A stretch of DNA of 64,000 nt from Xenococcus sp. MO_188.B8. Its GTDB lineage: Bacteria > Cyanobacteriota > Cyanobacteriia > Cyanobacteriales > Xenococcaceae. The stretch covers positions 1-64,000 of the forward strand of contig JASJDR010000016.1 of NCBI GenBank assembly GCA_030065615.1, written 5' to 3'. Under the pieces are notes generated by a model that did not search any database, was not told the DNA's origin, and saw nothing but the letters and a program-made list of their open reading frames with translations. Positions 53,004 to 63,534 of the stretch are shown one piece after another. How positions within the stretch are numbered: position 1 is the stretch's first letter; each line of letters starts with the position of its first letter. Made by a program: the position numbers and the translations under genes.

Positions 53004-53405
53004 ATGGCAGCAAACGATACCATCTCAGATATGCTGACTCGCATTCGCAATGCCTGTCTGGTTAAGCATCAAAAAACTCAAGTACCTTCGACCAAAATGA
53101 CCCGAAGTATTGCTAAAGTACTTCAAGAAGAAGGTTTTATTAATAGCTATGAAGAAACAGGGGAAGGTGTTCACAAGTACCTCAGCATATCCCTTAAATA
53201 TCAAGGAAAAGGCCGCCAACCAGTAATTGGAACTCTCAAGCGAGTAAGCAAACCAGGATTGCGCGTCTATTCCAAACGTAAAGATATTCCTCGTGTCTTG
53301 GGAGGGATTGGGATTGCAATTGTTTCAACCTCTCATGGAGTAATGACAGATCGGGAAGCTCGTCGTCAAGGAGTTGGCGGAGAAATTCTCTGTTATGTCT
53401 GGTAA
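53004..53405 (+). CDS. rpsH: 30S ribosomal protein S8
   Basis: S8 binds helix 21 of 16S rRNA, and in E. coli it represses the spc operon. The 133-residue protein has [42 protein letters not shown] and the C-terminal [52 protein letters not shown]. It follows rplE directly, without an intervening S14. Confidence 0.97.
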   Translation: MAANDTISDMLTRIRNACLVKHQKTQVPSTKMTRSIAKVLQEEGFINSYEETGEGVHKYLSISLKYQGKGRQPVIGTLKRVSKPGLRVYSKRKDIPRVLGGIGIAIVSTSHGVMTDREARRQGVGGEILCYVW

Positions 53406-53423
53406 TTTAAGGAGTAAATATTT

Positions 53424-53960
53424 ATGTCACGTATTGGTAAACGTCCGATACCAATTCCTTCTGGTGTCACCGTAAATATTAAAGGTTCTCATGTCGCAGT
53501 GAAAGGCCCCAAAGGCAATTTGGAGCGCGAGTTAGTTGAGCTAATTTCGGTAGAACAAGAGGGTAATGAAATTAAAGTATCACCCAAAAATGACTCTCGT
53601 ACTGCCCGCCAACTTCATGGCCTATCCCGCACTTTGGTTGCCAATATGGTTGAAGGTGTTTCCAAGGGGTTTGAAAAACGCTTACAGATTATTGGAGTGG
53701 GTTATCGGGCTCAGGCTCAGGGGCAAAAACTAACTCTTAATGTAGGTTATAGTAAGCCAGTAGAAATGTTAATGCCCTCAGGGATTCAAGTTACCGTAGA
53801 GAAAAATACCGATGTCATAGTAACAGGTATTGATAAAGAGGTCGTGGGTAATATATCTGCCAAAATAAGAGCTGTCAGACCCCCTGAACCTTACAAAGGA
53901 AAAGGAATTCGCTATCAAGATGAGGTAGTGAGACGTAAAGCAGGTAAAACAGGTAAATAA
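53424..53960 (+). CDS. rplF: 50S ribosomal protein L6
   Basis: L6 is near the factor-binding site of the 50S subunit. The 178-residue protein begins [15 protein letters not shown] and has [60 protein letters not shown] and the end [27 protein letters not shown], all normal for the two-domain protein. Five bases separate it from rplR. Confidence 0.97.
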   Translation: MSRIGKRPIPIPSGVTVNIKGSHVAVKGPKGNLERELVELISVEQEGNEIKVSPKNDSRTARQLHGLSRTLVANMVEGVSKGFEKRLQIIGVGYRAQAQGQKLTLNVGYSKPVEMLMPSGIQVTVEKNTDVIVTGIDKEVVGNISAKIRAVRPPEPYKGKGIRYQDEVVRRKAGKTGK

Positions 53961-53965
53961 TAACG

Positions 53966-54328
53966 ATGAAGTTATCCCGCAAACAATCAGTGGCTCGTCG
54001 CCATCGACGAATCCGCAAAAAAGTAAATGGCACCCCCGAGCGTCCTCGGTTGTCCGTTTTCCGCTCCCACAAACATATTTATGCTCAGGTTATTGACGAT
54101 GTAGCTCAAAATACCTTAGCCGCAGCATCTACCCTAGATTCCGAGGTCAAATCAGATCTTAAATCTACTAGCACCTGTGAAGCTTCCTCTGCTGTGGGAA
54201 AATTAGTCGCCCAAAGAGCTTTAGCTAAAGGTGTGACTAAAGTAGTTTTTGATCGTGGTGGTAATCTCTACCATGGTAGAATTAAATACCTAGCAGAAGC
54301 TGCCCGCGAAGCTGGTTTAGACTTTTAA
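53966..54328 (+). CDS. rplR: 50S ribosomal protein L18
   Basis: L18 binds 5S rRNA. The 120-residue protein has [56 protein letters not shown] and [28 protein letters not shown]. The basic N-terminus is typical. It sits 5 nt after rplF, likely coupled. Confidence 0.96.
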   Translation: MKLSRKQSVARRHRRIRKKVNGTPERPRLSVFRSHKHIYAQVIDDVAQNTLAAASTLDSEVKSDLKSTSTCEASSAVGKLVAQRALAKGVTKVVFDRGGNLYHGRIKYLAEAAREAGLDF

Positions 54329-54355
54329 TCAATTCCTAATCTAACTATATAAATC

Positions 54356-54883
54356 ATGGCAAAATCAAAATCGCGCAAAAAAAGTCGCAGTAAAGAAAAG
54401 GAATCTAATTGGCAGGAAAGAGTAGTGCAAATCCGCCGAGTCAGCAAAGTAGTCAAAGGTGGGAAAAAACTTAGTTTCCGCGCCATTGTCGTTGTTGGTA
54501 ATGAAAAAGGGCAAGTCGGTGTTGGCGTTGGCAAAGCGGCGGATGTCATCGGTGCCGTCCGTAAAGGAGTTGCCGATGCCAAGAAAGAATTGGTTGAGGT
54601 TTCTTTAACCAAATCTAACTCCATCAATCATGTTACCAATGGGATTGCTGGGGGAGCTAAAGTCTTCATGCGTCCTGCTGCTCCAGGTACGGGGGTAATT
54701 GCTGGGGGAGCTGTCCGTACAGTTTTAGAGCTTGCCGGGGTAAAAAACATTTTAGCTAAACAGTTGGGCTCCAATAATCCCCTGAACAATGCTAGAGCAG
54801 CGGTTAATGCCCTCAGTAGTTTGAGAACTTTTTCCCAAGTAGCCCAGGAAAGAGGGATCTCTCTCGAACAATTATACGCTTAA
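54356..54883 (+). CDS. rpsE: 30S ribosomal protein S5
   Basis: S5 helps keep decoding accurate. The 175-residue protein has the N-terminal basic stretch [49 protein letters not shown], and the second domain [48 protein letters not shown]. No rpmD (L30) follows, as usual in cyanobacteria; rplO comes next after 24 bp. Confidence 0.97.
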   Translation: MAKSKSRKKSRSKEKESNWQERVVQIRRVSKVVKGGKKLSFRAIVVVGNEKGQVGVGVGKAADVIGAVRKGVADAKKELVEVSLTKSNSINHVTNGIAGGAKVFMRPAAPGTGVIAGGAVRTVLELAGVKNILAKQLGSNNPLNNARAAVNALSSLRTFSQVAQERGISLEQLYA

Positions 54884-54907
54884 TTTACTATATAGAGGCT
54901 AGAATTT

Positions 54908-55357
54908 ATGAACTTAAATGATATTGCTCCTCAGAAGGGTTCTAAAAGACGCAGACGGCGAGTTGGTCGGGGAATTGCCGCTGGTCAAGGAGCCAGCTGT
55001 GGTTTTGGCATGCGGGGTCAAAAATCTCGTTCTGGTACAGGCACTAAACCTGGTTTTGAAGGCGGTCAAATGCCTTTATACCGTCGAGTTCCCAAGCTTA
55101 AGCATTTTCCCCTAGTGAATCAAAAAACTTACACCATTGTTAATGTTGGTGCTTTAAGCTCTTTAGCGGCTAATACAGAAGTAACCCTCGAATCTTTATT
55201 GGAACAGGGAATTACTACGACCCAGAATGGACCTTTAAAAATATTGGGGGATGGTGAGTTAAATGTCGCTCTTAAGGTTAAAGCTGCTGCCTTTACGAAA
55301 AATGCTCAGGCAAAAATCGAAGCTGCCGGTGGAAGTTGCGAAGTGATCGGCAAATAA
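54908..55357 (+). CDS. rplO: 50S ribosomal protein L15
   Basis: L15 is a late-assembly protein of the 50S subunit. The 149-residue protein has [69 protein letters not shown], with the basic N-terminal extension that reaches into rRNA. The following 122-bp spacer before secY has no clear gene. Confidence 0.97.
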   Translation: MNLNDIAPQKGSKRRRRRVGRGIAAGQGASCGFGMRGQKSRSGTGTKPGFEGGQMPLYRRVPKLKHFPLVNQKTYTIVNVGALSSLAANTEVTLESLLEQGITTTQNGPLKILGDGELNVALKVKAAAFTKNAQAKIEAAGGSCEVIGK

Positions 55358-55479
55358 GCAAGATACCGTAATTGGTTTATCATAAGTTACATGGTGAGGC
55401 GAGGTAAATTTACATTACTTAACTTATTAAACACCTTATAGCTTAATTAAAAATGTATAAAAAACACAGGTAGCCTTGT

Positions 55480-56802
55480 ATGGTTAGAGATAAAACCCCA
55501 ACAGCACAAGAAACTTTTTTACAAATGGCACAGGCAGCTGGTCTGCGAGGTCGTGTGCTGGTAACAATTGGTCTTTTAGTATTAGTCCGTTTAGGGATCT
55601 TTATTCCCGTACCGGGTATTGATCGGGTACGTTTTGCTGAAGCGGTCCAAAATCTTCCCGTTTTAGGTTTTTTAGATATCTTTACTGGAGGTGGTTTATC
55701 TGCCCTCGGTATTTTTGCTTTAGGTATTTTACCTTTTATTAATGCTTCTATTATTATGCAGCTCTTGACGGCTGCCATTCCTGCTTTAGAAGATTTACAA
55801 AAAAACGAAGGAGAAGCAGGACGCCGCAAGATTTCTCAGTATACCCGATATGTAGCTTTAGTCTGGGCAATTTTACAAAGTTCAGGGCTAACTATTGGTT
55901 TATTGCGACCTTACGCCTTAGATCCTGGATTTTGGTTTATTGCCGAAACAGTTTTAGCCTTAACCGCAGGCTCGATGTTTGTCATGTGGGTATCGGAGTT
56001 AATCACTGAGCGAGGCATTGGTAATGGGGCTTCTCTATTGATTTTTATCAATATTGTTGCTACTTTACCGAAAAATTTGGGCAATACCATTGAGTTTGCC
56101 CAGCAAGGTGGGAGAGAAGCTGTAGCTCAAGTTGTTATCTTGCTATTGGTCTTTTTGGTCACAATTGTCGGTATTGTTTTTGTTCAAGAAGGAACCAGAA
56201 GAATCCCGATTATTTCAGCGCGTCGTCAAGTTGGGAAGCGACTTTACCGAGAAAGAACTAGCTATTTACCTTTACGACTTAATCAAGGCGGTGTAATGCC
56301 GATTATTTTTGCCACAGCAGTAATTAGTTTGCCCACTTCTCTAGCTCAGTTTGCTGGCGGGGATAGTGGTTTTGGTCAGATTTTAGTCCAATTTGCCAAT
56401 GCGGTAACTCCTTTGCGGGGCGAAATTAACTGGATTGCGATCGCGTTTCAATCGCTATTGATTCTGTTCTTTAGTTATTTCTACGCTTCCTTAATCATGA
56501 ATCCCGTGGATATGTCCCAAAACTTGAAAAAGATGGGCACTTCGATCCCAGGAATTCGTCCTGGCAAGGCGACAAGTGGTTATTTAGAACAGGTGATGAA
56601 CCGTTTAACTTTTCTGGGAGCAATTTTCTTAGCTGTGGTGGTGGCGATTCCCAGTTTAATTGAAGCAGCTACGAGAGTGCAAACTTTTAACGGATTCGGC
56701 GCAACTTCACTATTGATTTTAGTTGGGGTGGCAATTGATACTGCTAAGCAAATTCAAACCTATGTCATATCTCAACGTTATGAAGGGATGGTGAAAAAAT
56801 AA
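55480..56802 (+). CDS. secY: Preprotein translocase subunit SecY
   Basis: SecY is the channel of the Sec translocon, serving plasma and thylakoid membranes. The 440-residue protein has ten membrane helices. Landmarks are GLRGRVLVTIGLLVLVRLGIFIPVPGID, NEGEAGRRKISQYTRY, the plug-lateral gate region and the cytoplasmic loop VGKRLYRERTSYLPLRLNQGGVMPIIFA. The C-terminal KIAGKATSGYLEQVMNRLTFLGAIFL-like region is also typical. It is placed between rplO and adk, as in other cyanobacteria. Confidence 0.97.
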   Translation: MVRDKTPTAQETFLQMAQAAGLRGRVLVTIGLLVLVRLGIFIPVPGIDRVRFAEAVQNLPVLGFLDIFTGGGLSALGIFALGILPFINASIIMQLLTAAIPALEDLQKNEGEAGRRKISQYTRYVALVWAILQSSGLTIGLLRPYALDPGFWFIAETVLALTAGSMFVMWVSELITERGIGNGASLLIFINIVATLPKNLGNTIEFAQQGGREAVAQVVILLLVFLVTIVGIVFVQEGTRRIPIISARRQVGKRLYRERTSYLPLRLNQGGVMPIIFATAVISLPTSLAQFAGGDSGFGQILVQFANAVTPLRGEINWIAIAFQSLLILFFSYFYASLIMNPVDMSQNLKKMGTSIPGIRPGKATSGYLEQVMNRLTFLGAIFLAVVVAIPSLIEAATRVQTFNGFGATSLLILVGVAIDTAKQIQTYVISQRYEGMVKK

Positions 56803-56870
56803 AACAAAATTAGCAGGAATTTAGCTCAATCAATTTCTACTAAAGCTATGGTTAAAACCACAATAAAACA

Positions 56871-57428
56871 GTGAAAAGATTAATTTTTTTAGGACCTCCT
56901 GGGGCGGGAAAAGGGACACAAGCCCTAATTCTGTCAGATCTTTATCAAATACCTCATATTTCTACTGGAGATATCCTCAGAGCCGCAGTTAAAGCAGAAA
57001 CCACCTTAGGAATTAAAGCTCGCAATTATATGGACGCCGGAGAATTGGTTCCTGATGATTTGATTCTCGATTTGATCAAAGAACGTTTAAGTCAAACAGA
57101 TACTCAAAAAGGTTGGATTCTGGACGGGTTTCCCCGTAATGTTAGCCAAGCTGCTTTCTTAGAAAAATTACTACAAGAATTGCAACTAGCTGCCGATTAT
57201 GTACTGAATCTAGAAGTTCCTGACGAGATCTTAGTCGAAAGATTGCTAGCTCGCAATAGAAAAGATGATAACGAAATTACAATCCGTCGCCGTCTGGAAG
57301 TATATCACCAAGATACTGTACCAGTAATAAGTTTTTATAGCGATCGCGGCAGGTTAAAAGCAGTCAATGGTAATAATTCTCTAGAAGGTGTTACTACTGC
57401 TTTAAAAGCTATTATCGATCAAACCTAA
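56871..57428 (+). CDS. adk: Adenylate kinase
   Basis: Adk interconverts ATP plus AMP with two ADP. The 185-residue protein starts GTG 56871 and has the P-loop FLGPPGAGKGTQA and the AMP-binding segment ISTGDILRAAVKAETTLGIKARNYMDAGELVPDDLILDLI, then GWILDGFPRNVSQA. It lacks the long zinc/LID insert of the 215-residue form; RKDDNEITIRRRLEVYHQDTVPVISFY follows directly, so it is the short-LID type common in cyanobacteria. It follows secY after 68 bp. Confidence 0.97.
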   Translation: MKRLIFLGPPGAGKGTQALILSDLYQIPHISTGDILRAAVKAETTLGIKARNYMDAGELVPDDLILDLIKERLSQTDTQKGWILDGFPRNVSQAAFLEKLLQELQLAADYVLNLEVPDEILVERLLARNRKDDNEITIRRRLEVYHQDTVPVISFYSDRGRLKAVNGNNSLEGVTTALKAIIDQT

Positions 57429-57459
57429 AGTTTGTAAGTAATATCGGAGGATATTTTAA

Positions 57460-57684
57460 TTGTCGAAACAAGACCTTATAGAAATGGAAGGGACGGTGAC
57501 GGAATCACTGCCAAACGCGATGTTCCGGGTCGATTTAGATAATGGGTTTAATGTTTTAGCCCATATTTCTGGCAAAATACGCCGTAACTATATCAAAATC
57601 TTACCAGGCGATCGCGTTAAGGTGGAACTAACTCCCTATGACTTGACCAAAGGGAGAATTACCTACCGTCTCAAAAATAGATAA
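57460..57684 (+). CDS. infA: Translation initiation factor IF-1
   Basis: IF-1 blocks the A site during initiation. The 74-residue OB-fold protein has [62 protein letters not shown]. It begins with TTG 57460, supported by CGGAGG (57445-57450) at 9-nt spacing; TTG is unusual for this gene. rpmJ follows after about 104 bp, with a strong promoter in between. Confidence 0.96.
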   Translation: MSKQDLIEMEGTVTESLPNAMFRVDLDNGFNVLAHISGKIRRNYIKILPGDRVKVELTPYDLTKGRITYRLKNR

Positions 57685-57730
57685 CCAAAAGACAAAATTT
57701 TCAAGATATCTCCTGTACATCAGGCAATTC

Positions 57731-57759
57731 TTGACATAATGTCTTAAGATAAGTATAAT
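57731..57759 (+). promoter_or_regulatory. Near-consensus sigma70 promoter ahead of rpmJ
   Basis: TTGACA (57731-57736) and TATAAT (57754-57759) are separated by 17 bp: full consensus hexamers at ideal spacing. Transcription would start near 57766 and serve rpmJ, rpsM, rpsK, rpoA and rplQ. It lies inside the ribosomal-protein cluster and has no terminator immediately upstream. Confidence 0.8.
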
Positions 57760-57788
57760 TATAAGCTTGCAGTGTTGCCCAAAAAGGG

Positions 57789-57902
57789 ATGAAAGTTAGA
57801 CCATCAGTAAAAAAAATGTGCGAAAAATGCCGTGTCATCCGTCGACGCGGTCGCGTTATGGTAATTTGTAACAACCCAAAACATAAACAGCGTCAGGGTT
57901 AG
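57789..57902 (+). CDS. rpmJ: 50S ribosomal protein L36
   Basis: The 37-residue protein reads [20 protein letters not shown], then [17 protein letters not shown]. The C-x2-C, C and H pattern (Cys11, Cys14, Cys27, His32) marks the zinc-binding form of L36. It is too short for most gene callers but clearly real. It lies between infA and rpsM, about 24 nt after the expected start of the consensus promoter transcript. Confidence 0.95.
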   Translation: MKVRPSVKKMCEKCRVIRRRGRVMVICNNPKHKQRQG

Positions 57903-57965
57903 AATCAAATTTATCATAATATCCAGAATATTTTGTAAACCAAAGAACAATAGGAGAGTCAAAAC

Positions 57966-58349
57966 GTGGCACGGATTTCCGGCGTCGACCTTCCCCGTGA
58001 TAAGCGCGTAGAAATCGGGCTTACTTATGTCTTCGGGATTGGTCTTTCTCGCGCCCAAGATATCTTAAAAGCAACAGGAGTTAACCCTGATACTAGGGTT
58101 CGCGACTTGTCTGACGAAGATGTCGCAAAATTAAGAGCTTATGTAGAGGATAACTATCAAGTTGAAGGTGACCTGAGAAGATGGGAAGCCATGAACATCA
58201 AACGGTTAGCCGACATAGGCACCTATCGCGGTCGTCGTCATCGTCTAGGGTTACCAGTAAGAGGGCAAAGAACCCGGACTAATGGCCGTACTCGTCGAGG
58301 CAGAAAGCTTACTGTTGCTGGTAAGAAAAAACCACCAGGGAAGAAGTAA
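57966..58349 (+). CDS. rpsM: 30S ribosomal protein S13
   Basis: S13 contacts the P-site tRNA and forms a bridge with L5. The 127-residue protein starts GTG 57966 ([34 protein letters not shown]) and has [46 protein letters not shown]. An upstream GGAGAG is 9-13 nt before the GTG. Confidence 0.97.
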   Translation: MARISGVDLPRDKRVEIGLTYVFGIGLSRAQDILKATGVNPDTRVRDLSDEDVAKLRAYVEDNYQVEGDLRRWEAMNIKRLADIGTYRGRRHRLGLPVRGQRTRTNGRTRRGRKLTVAGKKKPPGKK

Positions 58350-58390
58350 ATCGTAAATTATTTAGTTCAATTGATATTAGTTAAATTAAA

Positions 58391-58783
58391 ATGGCGCAAC
58401 CAAAGAGAAGAACTGGGCCCAGAAAACAAAAAAAGAATATTCCTAACGGTATAGCTCATATCCAATCTACCTTCAATAATACCATTGTTACCATTTCTGA
58501 TAGTCGAGGAGACGTGATATCTTGGTCTTCTGCAGGGGCAAGTGGGTTTAAAGGGGCTAAGAAAGGGACACCTTTTGCGGCTCAAACCGCTGCTGATAGT
58601 GCAGCCAGAAAAGCAATTGACCAAGGAATGCGCCAGCTAGAAGTCATGGTCAGTGGGCCTGGTGCTGGTCGGGAAACTGCCATCAGAGCCTTGCAGGCAG
58701 CAGGATTAGAGATTACTTTAATTCGTGATGTGACACCGATTCCTCATAATGGATGCCGTCCCCCCAAGAGACGTAGGGTATAA
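58391..58783 (+). CDS. rpsK: 30S ribosomal protein S11
   Basis: S11 is on the platform near the anti-Shine-Dalgarno region. The 130-residue protein has [67 protein letters not shown] and the signature [12 protein letters not shown]. It follows rpsM after 41 bp and precedes rpoA by 104 bp. Confidence 0.97.
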   Translation: MAQPKRRTGPRKQKKNIPNGIAHIQSTFNNTIVTISDSRGDVISWSSAGASGFKGAKKGTPFAAQTAADSAARKAIDQGMRQLEVMVSGPGAGRETAIRALQAAGLEITLIRDVTPIPHNGCRPPKRRRV

Positions 58784-58887
58784 AGGATATAACTTTAATG
58801 GCAATAGTTAAGATTAAGCAAAAAAAAGTGGTTTTCGCTGCCGAAAGTTACTGGAAAATTGCTTTTTTAAAGAACGGAGGTTAATCT

Positions 58888-59877
58888 GTGGCGCAATTTC
58901 AAATTGAGTGTGTAGATTCGAAAACGCAAAAGAATCAGCACCAGTATAGCAAATTTGTTCTGGAACCTCTAGAGAGAGGTCAGGGTACTACTTTAGGCAA
59001 TGCTCTGCGAAGAGTTTTGTTATCCAATCTCGAAGGTACAGCTGTGACTGCGATTCGTATTGGGGGCGGGATGGCAAAGGATAGTAACAAGCAAGAACAT
59101 AAATTTGGTTTTGCTACTCATGAATTTGCCACGATTGAGGGAGTTAGGGAAGATGTTTTAGAGATTATTCTCAATATGAAAGAGATTGTGCTCAAAAGCT
59201 ACACCACGCAACCTCAAATCGGTCGGTTAACAGCCACCGGTCCAGGAACAGTCACAGCTCATCAATTCTCTTTGCCTTCAGAGGTCGAATCAGTTGACCC
59301 AAATCAATATGTGGCCACCTTAGCAGACGGAGCTTCTTTAGAAATGGAGTTTCGGATCGAAAAAGGTAAAGGTTATCGGACAGTGGAACGGGGGAGAGAG
59401 GAAGGCAGTTCACTTGATTTTTTACAAGTTGATGCCGTATTTATGCCTGTGACAAAGGTCAACTATAGTGTTGAAGATGCCAGAATAGACGGTTTCAACG
59501 TTAGGGAAAGGTTGATTTTAGAGATTTGGACTAATGGCAGTATTAAGCCAGAAGAAGCTTTATCTCAAGCAGCAAGTATAGTAGTAGAGCTCTTTAACCC
59601 CCTCAAGGATCTCACCTTAGAAGAAATTCAAGAAGATTATCAAGAAGATGAAGATCCCACCAGCCAAATTCCTATCGAGGAACTACAGCTTTCAGTACGG
59701 GCATATAACTGTCTAAAACGGGCTCAAATTAACTCGGTTGCTGACCTATTGGACTATACCCAAGAAGATCTTTTGGAAATTAAAAATTTTGGTCAAAAAT
59801 CAGCTTACGAGGTGATCGACGCCTTACAGCAACGTTTGGGGATAACTTTACCCCAAGAAAAATCAGGTAAAAGTTAG
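58888..59877 (+). CDS. rpoA: RNA polymerase alpha subunit
   Basis: The 329-residue protein starts GTG 58888, set by GGAGG at 58876-58880. The N-terminal domain has [36 protein letters not shown] and the C-terminal domain (about 255-329) has [46 protein letters not shown], which binds UP elements and activators. rpsD is absent just upstream, as in other cyanobacteria. Confidence 0.97.
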   Translation: MAQFQIECVDSKTQKNQHQYSKFVLEPLERGQGTTLGNALRRVLLSNLEGTAVTAIRIGGGMAKDSNKQEHKFGFATHEFATIEGVREDVLEIILNMKEIVLKSYTTQPQIGRLTATGPGTVTAHQFSLPSEVESVDPNQYVATLADGASLEMEFRIEKGKGYRTVERGREEGSSLDFLQVDAVFMPVTKVNYSVEDARIDGFNVRERLILEIWTNGSIKPEEALSQAASIVVELFNPLKDLTLEEIQEDYQEDEDPTSQIPIEELQLSVRAYNCLKRAQINSVADLLDYTQEDLLEIKNFGQKSAYEVIDALQQRLGITLPQEKSGKS

Positions 59878-59896
59878 GGCAAATAAATCAAGAATC

Positions 59897-60247
59897 ATGC
59901 GTCATAGATGTAAAGTACCACAATTAGGGTTACCAGCCGATCAAAGAAAAGCTTTGTTACGTTCTTTGGCTACCCAAATTATTCGTCATGGTCAAATTAC
60001 GACGACCAAAACTCGTGCTAAAGCAGTACGTAAAGAAGTAGAAAGAATGATCACTTTAGCTAAAGATGGTTCTTTAGCTGCCAGAAGAAGAGCTTTAGCT
60101 TATCTTTATGACAAAAAATTAGTTAGCGATCTCTTTAATGAGGTTAAAGAGCGTTATGGTGATCGCGAAGGCGGTTACACTCGCATTGTTAGAACCAAAC
60201 GTCGTCGGGGAGATAACGCAGAAATGGCAATTATCGAGCTAGTCTAA
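59897..60247 (+). CDS. rplQ: 50S ribosomal protein L17
   Basis: L17 lies near the tunnel exit. The 116-residue protein has [116 protein letters not shown], all as expected. It follows rpoA by 19 bp; truA begins 15 bp later. Confidence 0.97.
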   Translation: MRHRCKVPQLGLPADQRKALLRSLATQIIRHGQITTTKTRAKAVRKEVERMITLAKDGSLAARRRALAYLYDKKLVSDLFNEVKERYGDREGGYTRIVRTKRRRGDNAEMAIIELV

Positions 60248-60262
60248 CCTAGATGTGAATGG

Positions 60263-61099
60263 ATGATGACAGGCTCTAGAGCACCAGAAAAAACCTCATC
60301 ACCCAGAGTTGCCCTAGTGATTCAATATCTAGGTACGAATTATCATGGTTGGCAGAGACAACCTCAAGCCCAGAGCATCCAAGCTACCATTGAAGACGCA
60401 ATCGCCACTGTGGTGGGGTACAAAGTTACTATTTACGGTGCGGGAAGAACTGATGCGGGAGTTCATGCTGCAGCCCAAGTAGCCCATTTCGAGTATCAAG
60501 GACCAATTCCTGCCGAGAAATGGGCCAAAATTCTTAACTCCAGGCTACCAGATGATATCTTGATTCGCTCTTCTGCGGTCGTACCTAATAATTGGCATGC
60601 TTGTTTTTCTGCTCTCTGGCGACGTTATCGTTATACAATTTATACCGATAAGGTAGCGAATTTGTTTCTCAATCAAGTAACTTGGCATTATTATCATGCT
60701 CCCCTAGATGAACTATTAATTCAACAGGCACTAGAAACTTTATTGGGCCAACATGATCTGGCAGCTTTTATGAGAACCGGCTCAGACAGGAAACATTCCT
60801 GGGTCAATGTCCAGGATGTCAAATGCTATCGTCAAGATGCTCTCTTGCAGCTAGAAATTCAAGCAGACGGTTTCTTGTATGGCATGGTGCGATTATTGGT
60901 GGGGATGCTAATCGAAGTCGGAAGCTGTAAACGCTCTTTAGGTAACTTTACCCAAATTTGGCAAAATAAAAGACGGGAAGAAGTTAAATTTTCGGCTCCA
61001 GCCAAAGGACTTTGTCTGTTGAGAGTTGGATATCCCAAATTTCCCTTTCCCCAAAATTTATGGTTTGATACCCAACCCATGTATGTCTTAGCTCAATAA
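60263..61099 (+). CDS. truA: tRNA pseudouridine synthase A
   Basis: TruA makes pseudouridine at tRNA positions 38-40. The 278-residue protein has [32 protein letters not shown] and the catalytic [20 protein letters not shown], with Asp in [30 protein letters not shown] is near the end. Its start is at 60263 with two Met codons in a row. Placing truA between L17 and L13 is a conserved bacterial arrangement. Confidence 0.95.
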   Translation: MMTGSRAPEKTSSPRVALVIQYLGTNYHGWQRQPQAQSIQATIEDAIATVVGYKVTIYGAGRTDAGVHAAAQVAHFEYQGPIPAEKWAKILNSRLPDDILIRSSAVVPNNWHACFSALWRRYRYTIYTDKVANLFLNQVTWHYYHAPLDELLIQQALETLLGQHDLAAFMRTGSDRKHSWVNVQDVKCYRQDALLQLEIQADGFLYGMVRLLVGMLIEVGSCKRSLGNFTQIWQNKRREEVKFSAPAKGLCLLRVGYPKFPFPQNLWFDTQPMYVLAQ

Positions 61100-61155
61100 T
61101 CATTAGTTCAAAAAATTGTTATAGCAGAAAATCTAAATTACCAACTTCTAAGAAC

Positions 61156-61611
61156 ATGACTAAAACAGCTTTACCAACCCCCCAAACCCTAGACCAAAAA
61201 TGGTATGTAGTCGATGCAACCGAGCAACGTCTAGGTCGTTTAGCAACCGAAATCGCTATGATTTTGCGGGGTAAAAAGAAACCTACTTATACCCCCCACA
61301 TGGACACTGGGGATTTTGTGGTGGTCGTTAATGCCGAAAAAGTAATTGTGACCGGCAGAAAACCCCAACAAAAACTCTACCGTCGTCATTCTGGAAGACC
61401 TGGTGGGATGAAACAGGAAACTTTTGCGCAGTTGCAAAACCGAATTCCTGAGCGCATTATCGAGAAAGCAGTTAAAGGCATGTTACCCAAAAATGCTTTG
61501 GGACGGAAACTGTTTACTAAACTAAAAGTTTATGCTGGAGCTGAACATCCTCATCAAGCACAACAACCAGAAACCCTAACTATTAATACTATTCCTGGAG
61601 GAGCTAACTAA
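61156..61611 (+). CDS. rplM: 50S ribosomal protein L13
   Basis: L13 is an early 50S assembly protein. The 151-residue protein has [55 protein letters not shown] and [43 protein letters not shown]. Its stop TAA shares a base with the rpsI ATG (TAATG), so L13-S9 are coupled as in most bacteria. Confidence 0.97.
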   Translation: MTKTALPTPQTLDQKWYVVDATEQRLGRLATEIAMILRGKKKPTYTPHMDTGDFVVVVNAEKVIVTGRKPQQKLYRRHSGRPGGMKQETFAQLQNRIPERIIEKAVKGMLPKNALGRKLFTKLKVYAGAEHPHQAQQPETLTINTIPGGAN

Positions 61612-62024
61612 TGGACGGAACTGAGAATCAAGATCGCGTTGTGTATTGGGGAACTGGGCGTCGTAAATCTGCTATAGCTAGAGTACGCCTCGTTCCTGGA
61701 GAGGGCAAAGTAATCGTGAATAAGAAACCTGGGGAAGATTACTTTAATCGCATCCCAGGATATATTCAAAGACTAAAAGCGCCCCTAGAAACCTTGGGGT
61801 TTGAAAATGAATATGATATTTTAGTTAACGCTCATGGCGGAGGACTCAACGGTCAAGCCGATGCGGTTAAACTAGGAGTCGCTAGGGCTCTATGCCAGCA
61901 AGATCCCAATAATCGTCAGCCCTTAAAAACCGAAGGATACTTAACTCGCGATCCTCGATGTAAAGAGCGTAAAAAATACGGTTTACACAAGGCTCGTAAA
62001 GCGCCTCAATTCTCAAAACGTTAA
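61611..62024 (+). CDS. rpsI: 30S ribosomal protein S9
   Basis: S9 contacts the P-site tRNA with its C-terminal tail. The 137-residue protein has [36 protein letters not shown] and [24 protein letters not shown], the final KR being the tRNA-contacting tail. The start overlaps the L13 stop by one base. Confidence 0.97.
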   Translation: MDGTENQDRVVYWGTGRRKSAIARVRLVPGEGKVIVNKKPGEDYFNRIPGYIQRLKAPLETLGFENEYDILVNAHGGGLNGQADAVKLGVARALCQQDPNNRQPLKTEGYLTRDPRCKERKKYGLHKARKAPQFSKR

Positions 62025-62065
62025 TTTTTTAATAAAATATATTTTAGGCAATCAAGGAAAAAATC

Positions 62066-62305
62066 ATGCCCAAACCAGATATCCATCCTACTTGGTATCC
62101 TGAAGCTAAGGTCATCTGTAATGGTCAAGTTGTAATGACTGTTGGTTCTACTCAACCCGAAATTCATGTTGATGTTTGGTCAGGAAATCACCCTTTTTAC
62201 ACTGGAACTCAAAAAATTGTCGATACTGAAGGACGAGTTGATCGTTTCTTGCGTAAATATGGCATGCTTGACACCAGTAATGAGGATTCCAATAAGGAAA
62301 AATAG
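62066..62305 (+). CDS. rpmE: 50S ribosomal protein L31
   Basis: The 79-residue protein has MPKPDIHPTWYPEAKVICNGQVVMTVGSTQPEIHVDVWSGNHPFYTGTQKIVDTEGRVDRFLRKYGML. It retains only one Cys (residue 18) and lacks the CxxC pair of the zinc form, so it is the zinc-free (C-minus) type. It lies at the end of the ribosomal-protein run; prfA starts 78 bp later. Confidence 0.95.
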   Translation: MPKPDIHPTWYPEAKVICNGQVVMTVGSTQPEIHVDVWSGNHPFYTGTQKIVDTEGRVDRFLRKYGMLDTSNEDSNKEK

Positions 62306-62383
62306 CTTTTCAATTAAATTTATCGACCCAGTAGTCAGTGTGATGGCTACTGGGTTCTTTGTATATTTACAGGTAATTGAATA

Positions 62384-63496
62384 ATGGCTGAAACTTATTT
62401 ATTAGAAAAACTTAAATCTGTAGAGCACACTTTTGAAGAATTAACTCGTCGCTTAGGAGATCCCGATATTGCGACTAATCCTGAAGAGTTACAAAAAGTT
62501 GCCAAAGCTCGTTCTTCTCTAGAAGAAACTGTTAATACCTATGTACAATGGAAACAAACCACAGAAGAATTGACAGAAGCTAAAGAAATTTTCAAAGAAG
62601 CTGCGGGCGATCCTGAAATGAAGGAAATGGCCGCAATGGAAATTGCCGAGTTAGAAGAAAAGATCCCTCAACTAGAAGAACGGCTTAAAATATTATTGCT
62701 ACCTAGAGATCCTAATGATGATAAAAACATCATGTTGGAAATTAGAGCTGGTACTGGCGGTGATGAAGCTAGTATTTGGGCTGGGGATCTGGTGCGAATG
62801 TACTCGCGATACGCCGAAACCCAAAACTGGACGGTAAAACTGCTCAGTGAGTCGTTAGCAGATATGGGAGGCTTTAAAGAAGCAATTCTGGAAATTCAGG
62901 GAGAATCTGTTTACAGTAAACTAAAATTTGAAGCAGGAGTCCATCGGGTACAGAGAGTACCAGTAACCGAGGCAGGAGGAAGAGTTCATACTTCAACTGC
63001 TACAGTGGCCATTATGCCTGAGGTTGATGATGTAGAAATTCATATCGATCCTAACGATATTGAAATGAAAACTGCGCGTTCTGGGGGTGCAGGAGGACAG
63101 AATGTCAACAAGGTAGAAACTGCTGTCGATTTAATTCATAAACCCACAGGCATCCGCATTTTCTGTACCGAAGAGCGATCGCAATTGCAAAACCGAGAAC
63201 GGGCTATGCAAATTTTACGGGCTAAACTCTATGAGATCAAACTAGCCGAACAACAAGAAGCAGTAACTTCGATGCGAAGATCCCAAGTTGGCACAGGAGC
63301 CCGTTCTGAAAAAATCCGCACCTACAATTATAAAGATAATCGGATTACCGATCATCGATTAGGAAAAAACTTTGCTCTAGCAAATTCTTTAGAGGGCGAT
63401 ATTGACAATATTATTGAATCTTGTATCTCTCAAGATCAACAAGAAAGATTAGCTGAGCTGGCAAATTCTCCTGACACTGCCGATATTCTGAACTAG
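62384..63496 (+). CDS. prfA: Peptide chain release factor 1
   Basis: RF1 terminates translation at UAA and UAG. The 370-residue protein carries the GGQ motif in [28 protein letters not shown]. The codon-recognition region is before it (about 185-200, [28 protein letters not shown]), the tripeptide-type reader within this stretch. The N-terminal helical region has [26 protein letters not shown]. It follows rpmE, a common arrangement. Confidence 0.96.
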   Translation: MAETYLLEKLKSVEHTFEELTRRLGDPDIATNPEELQKVAKARSSLEETVNTYVQWKQTTEELTEAKEIFKEAAGDPEMKEMAAMEIAELEEKIPQLEERLKILLLPRDPNDDKNIMLEIRAGTGGDEASIWAGDLVRMYSRYAETQNWTVKLLSESLADMGGFKEAILEIQGESVYSKLKFEAGVHRVQRVPVTEAGGRVHTSTATVAIMPEVDDVEIHIDPNDIEMKTARSGGAGGQNVNKVETAVDLIHKPTGIRIFCTEERSQLQNRERAMQILRAKLYEIKLAEQQEAVTSMRRSQVGTGARSEKIRTYNYKDNRITDHRLGKNFALANSLEGDIDNIIESCISQDQQERLAELANSPDTADILN

Positions 63497-63534
63497 TATG
63501 GGTCAAGGTTAATTTTTTTGGCAAACTACCAGCG

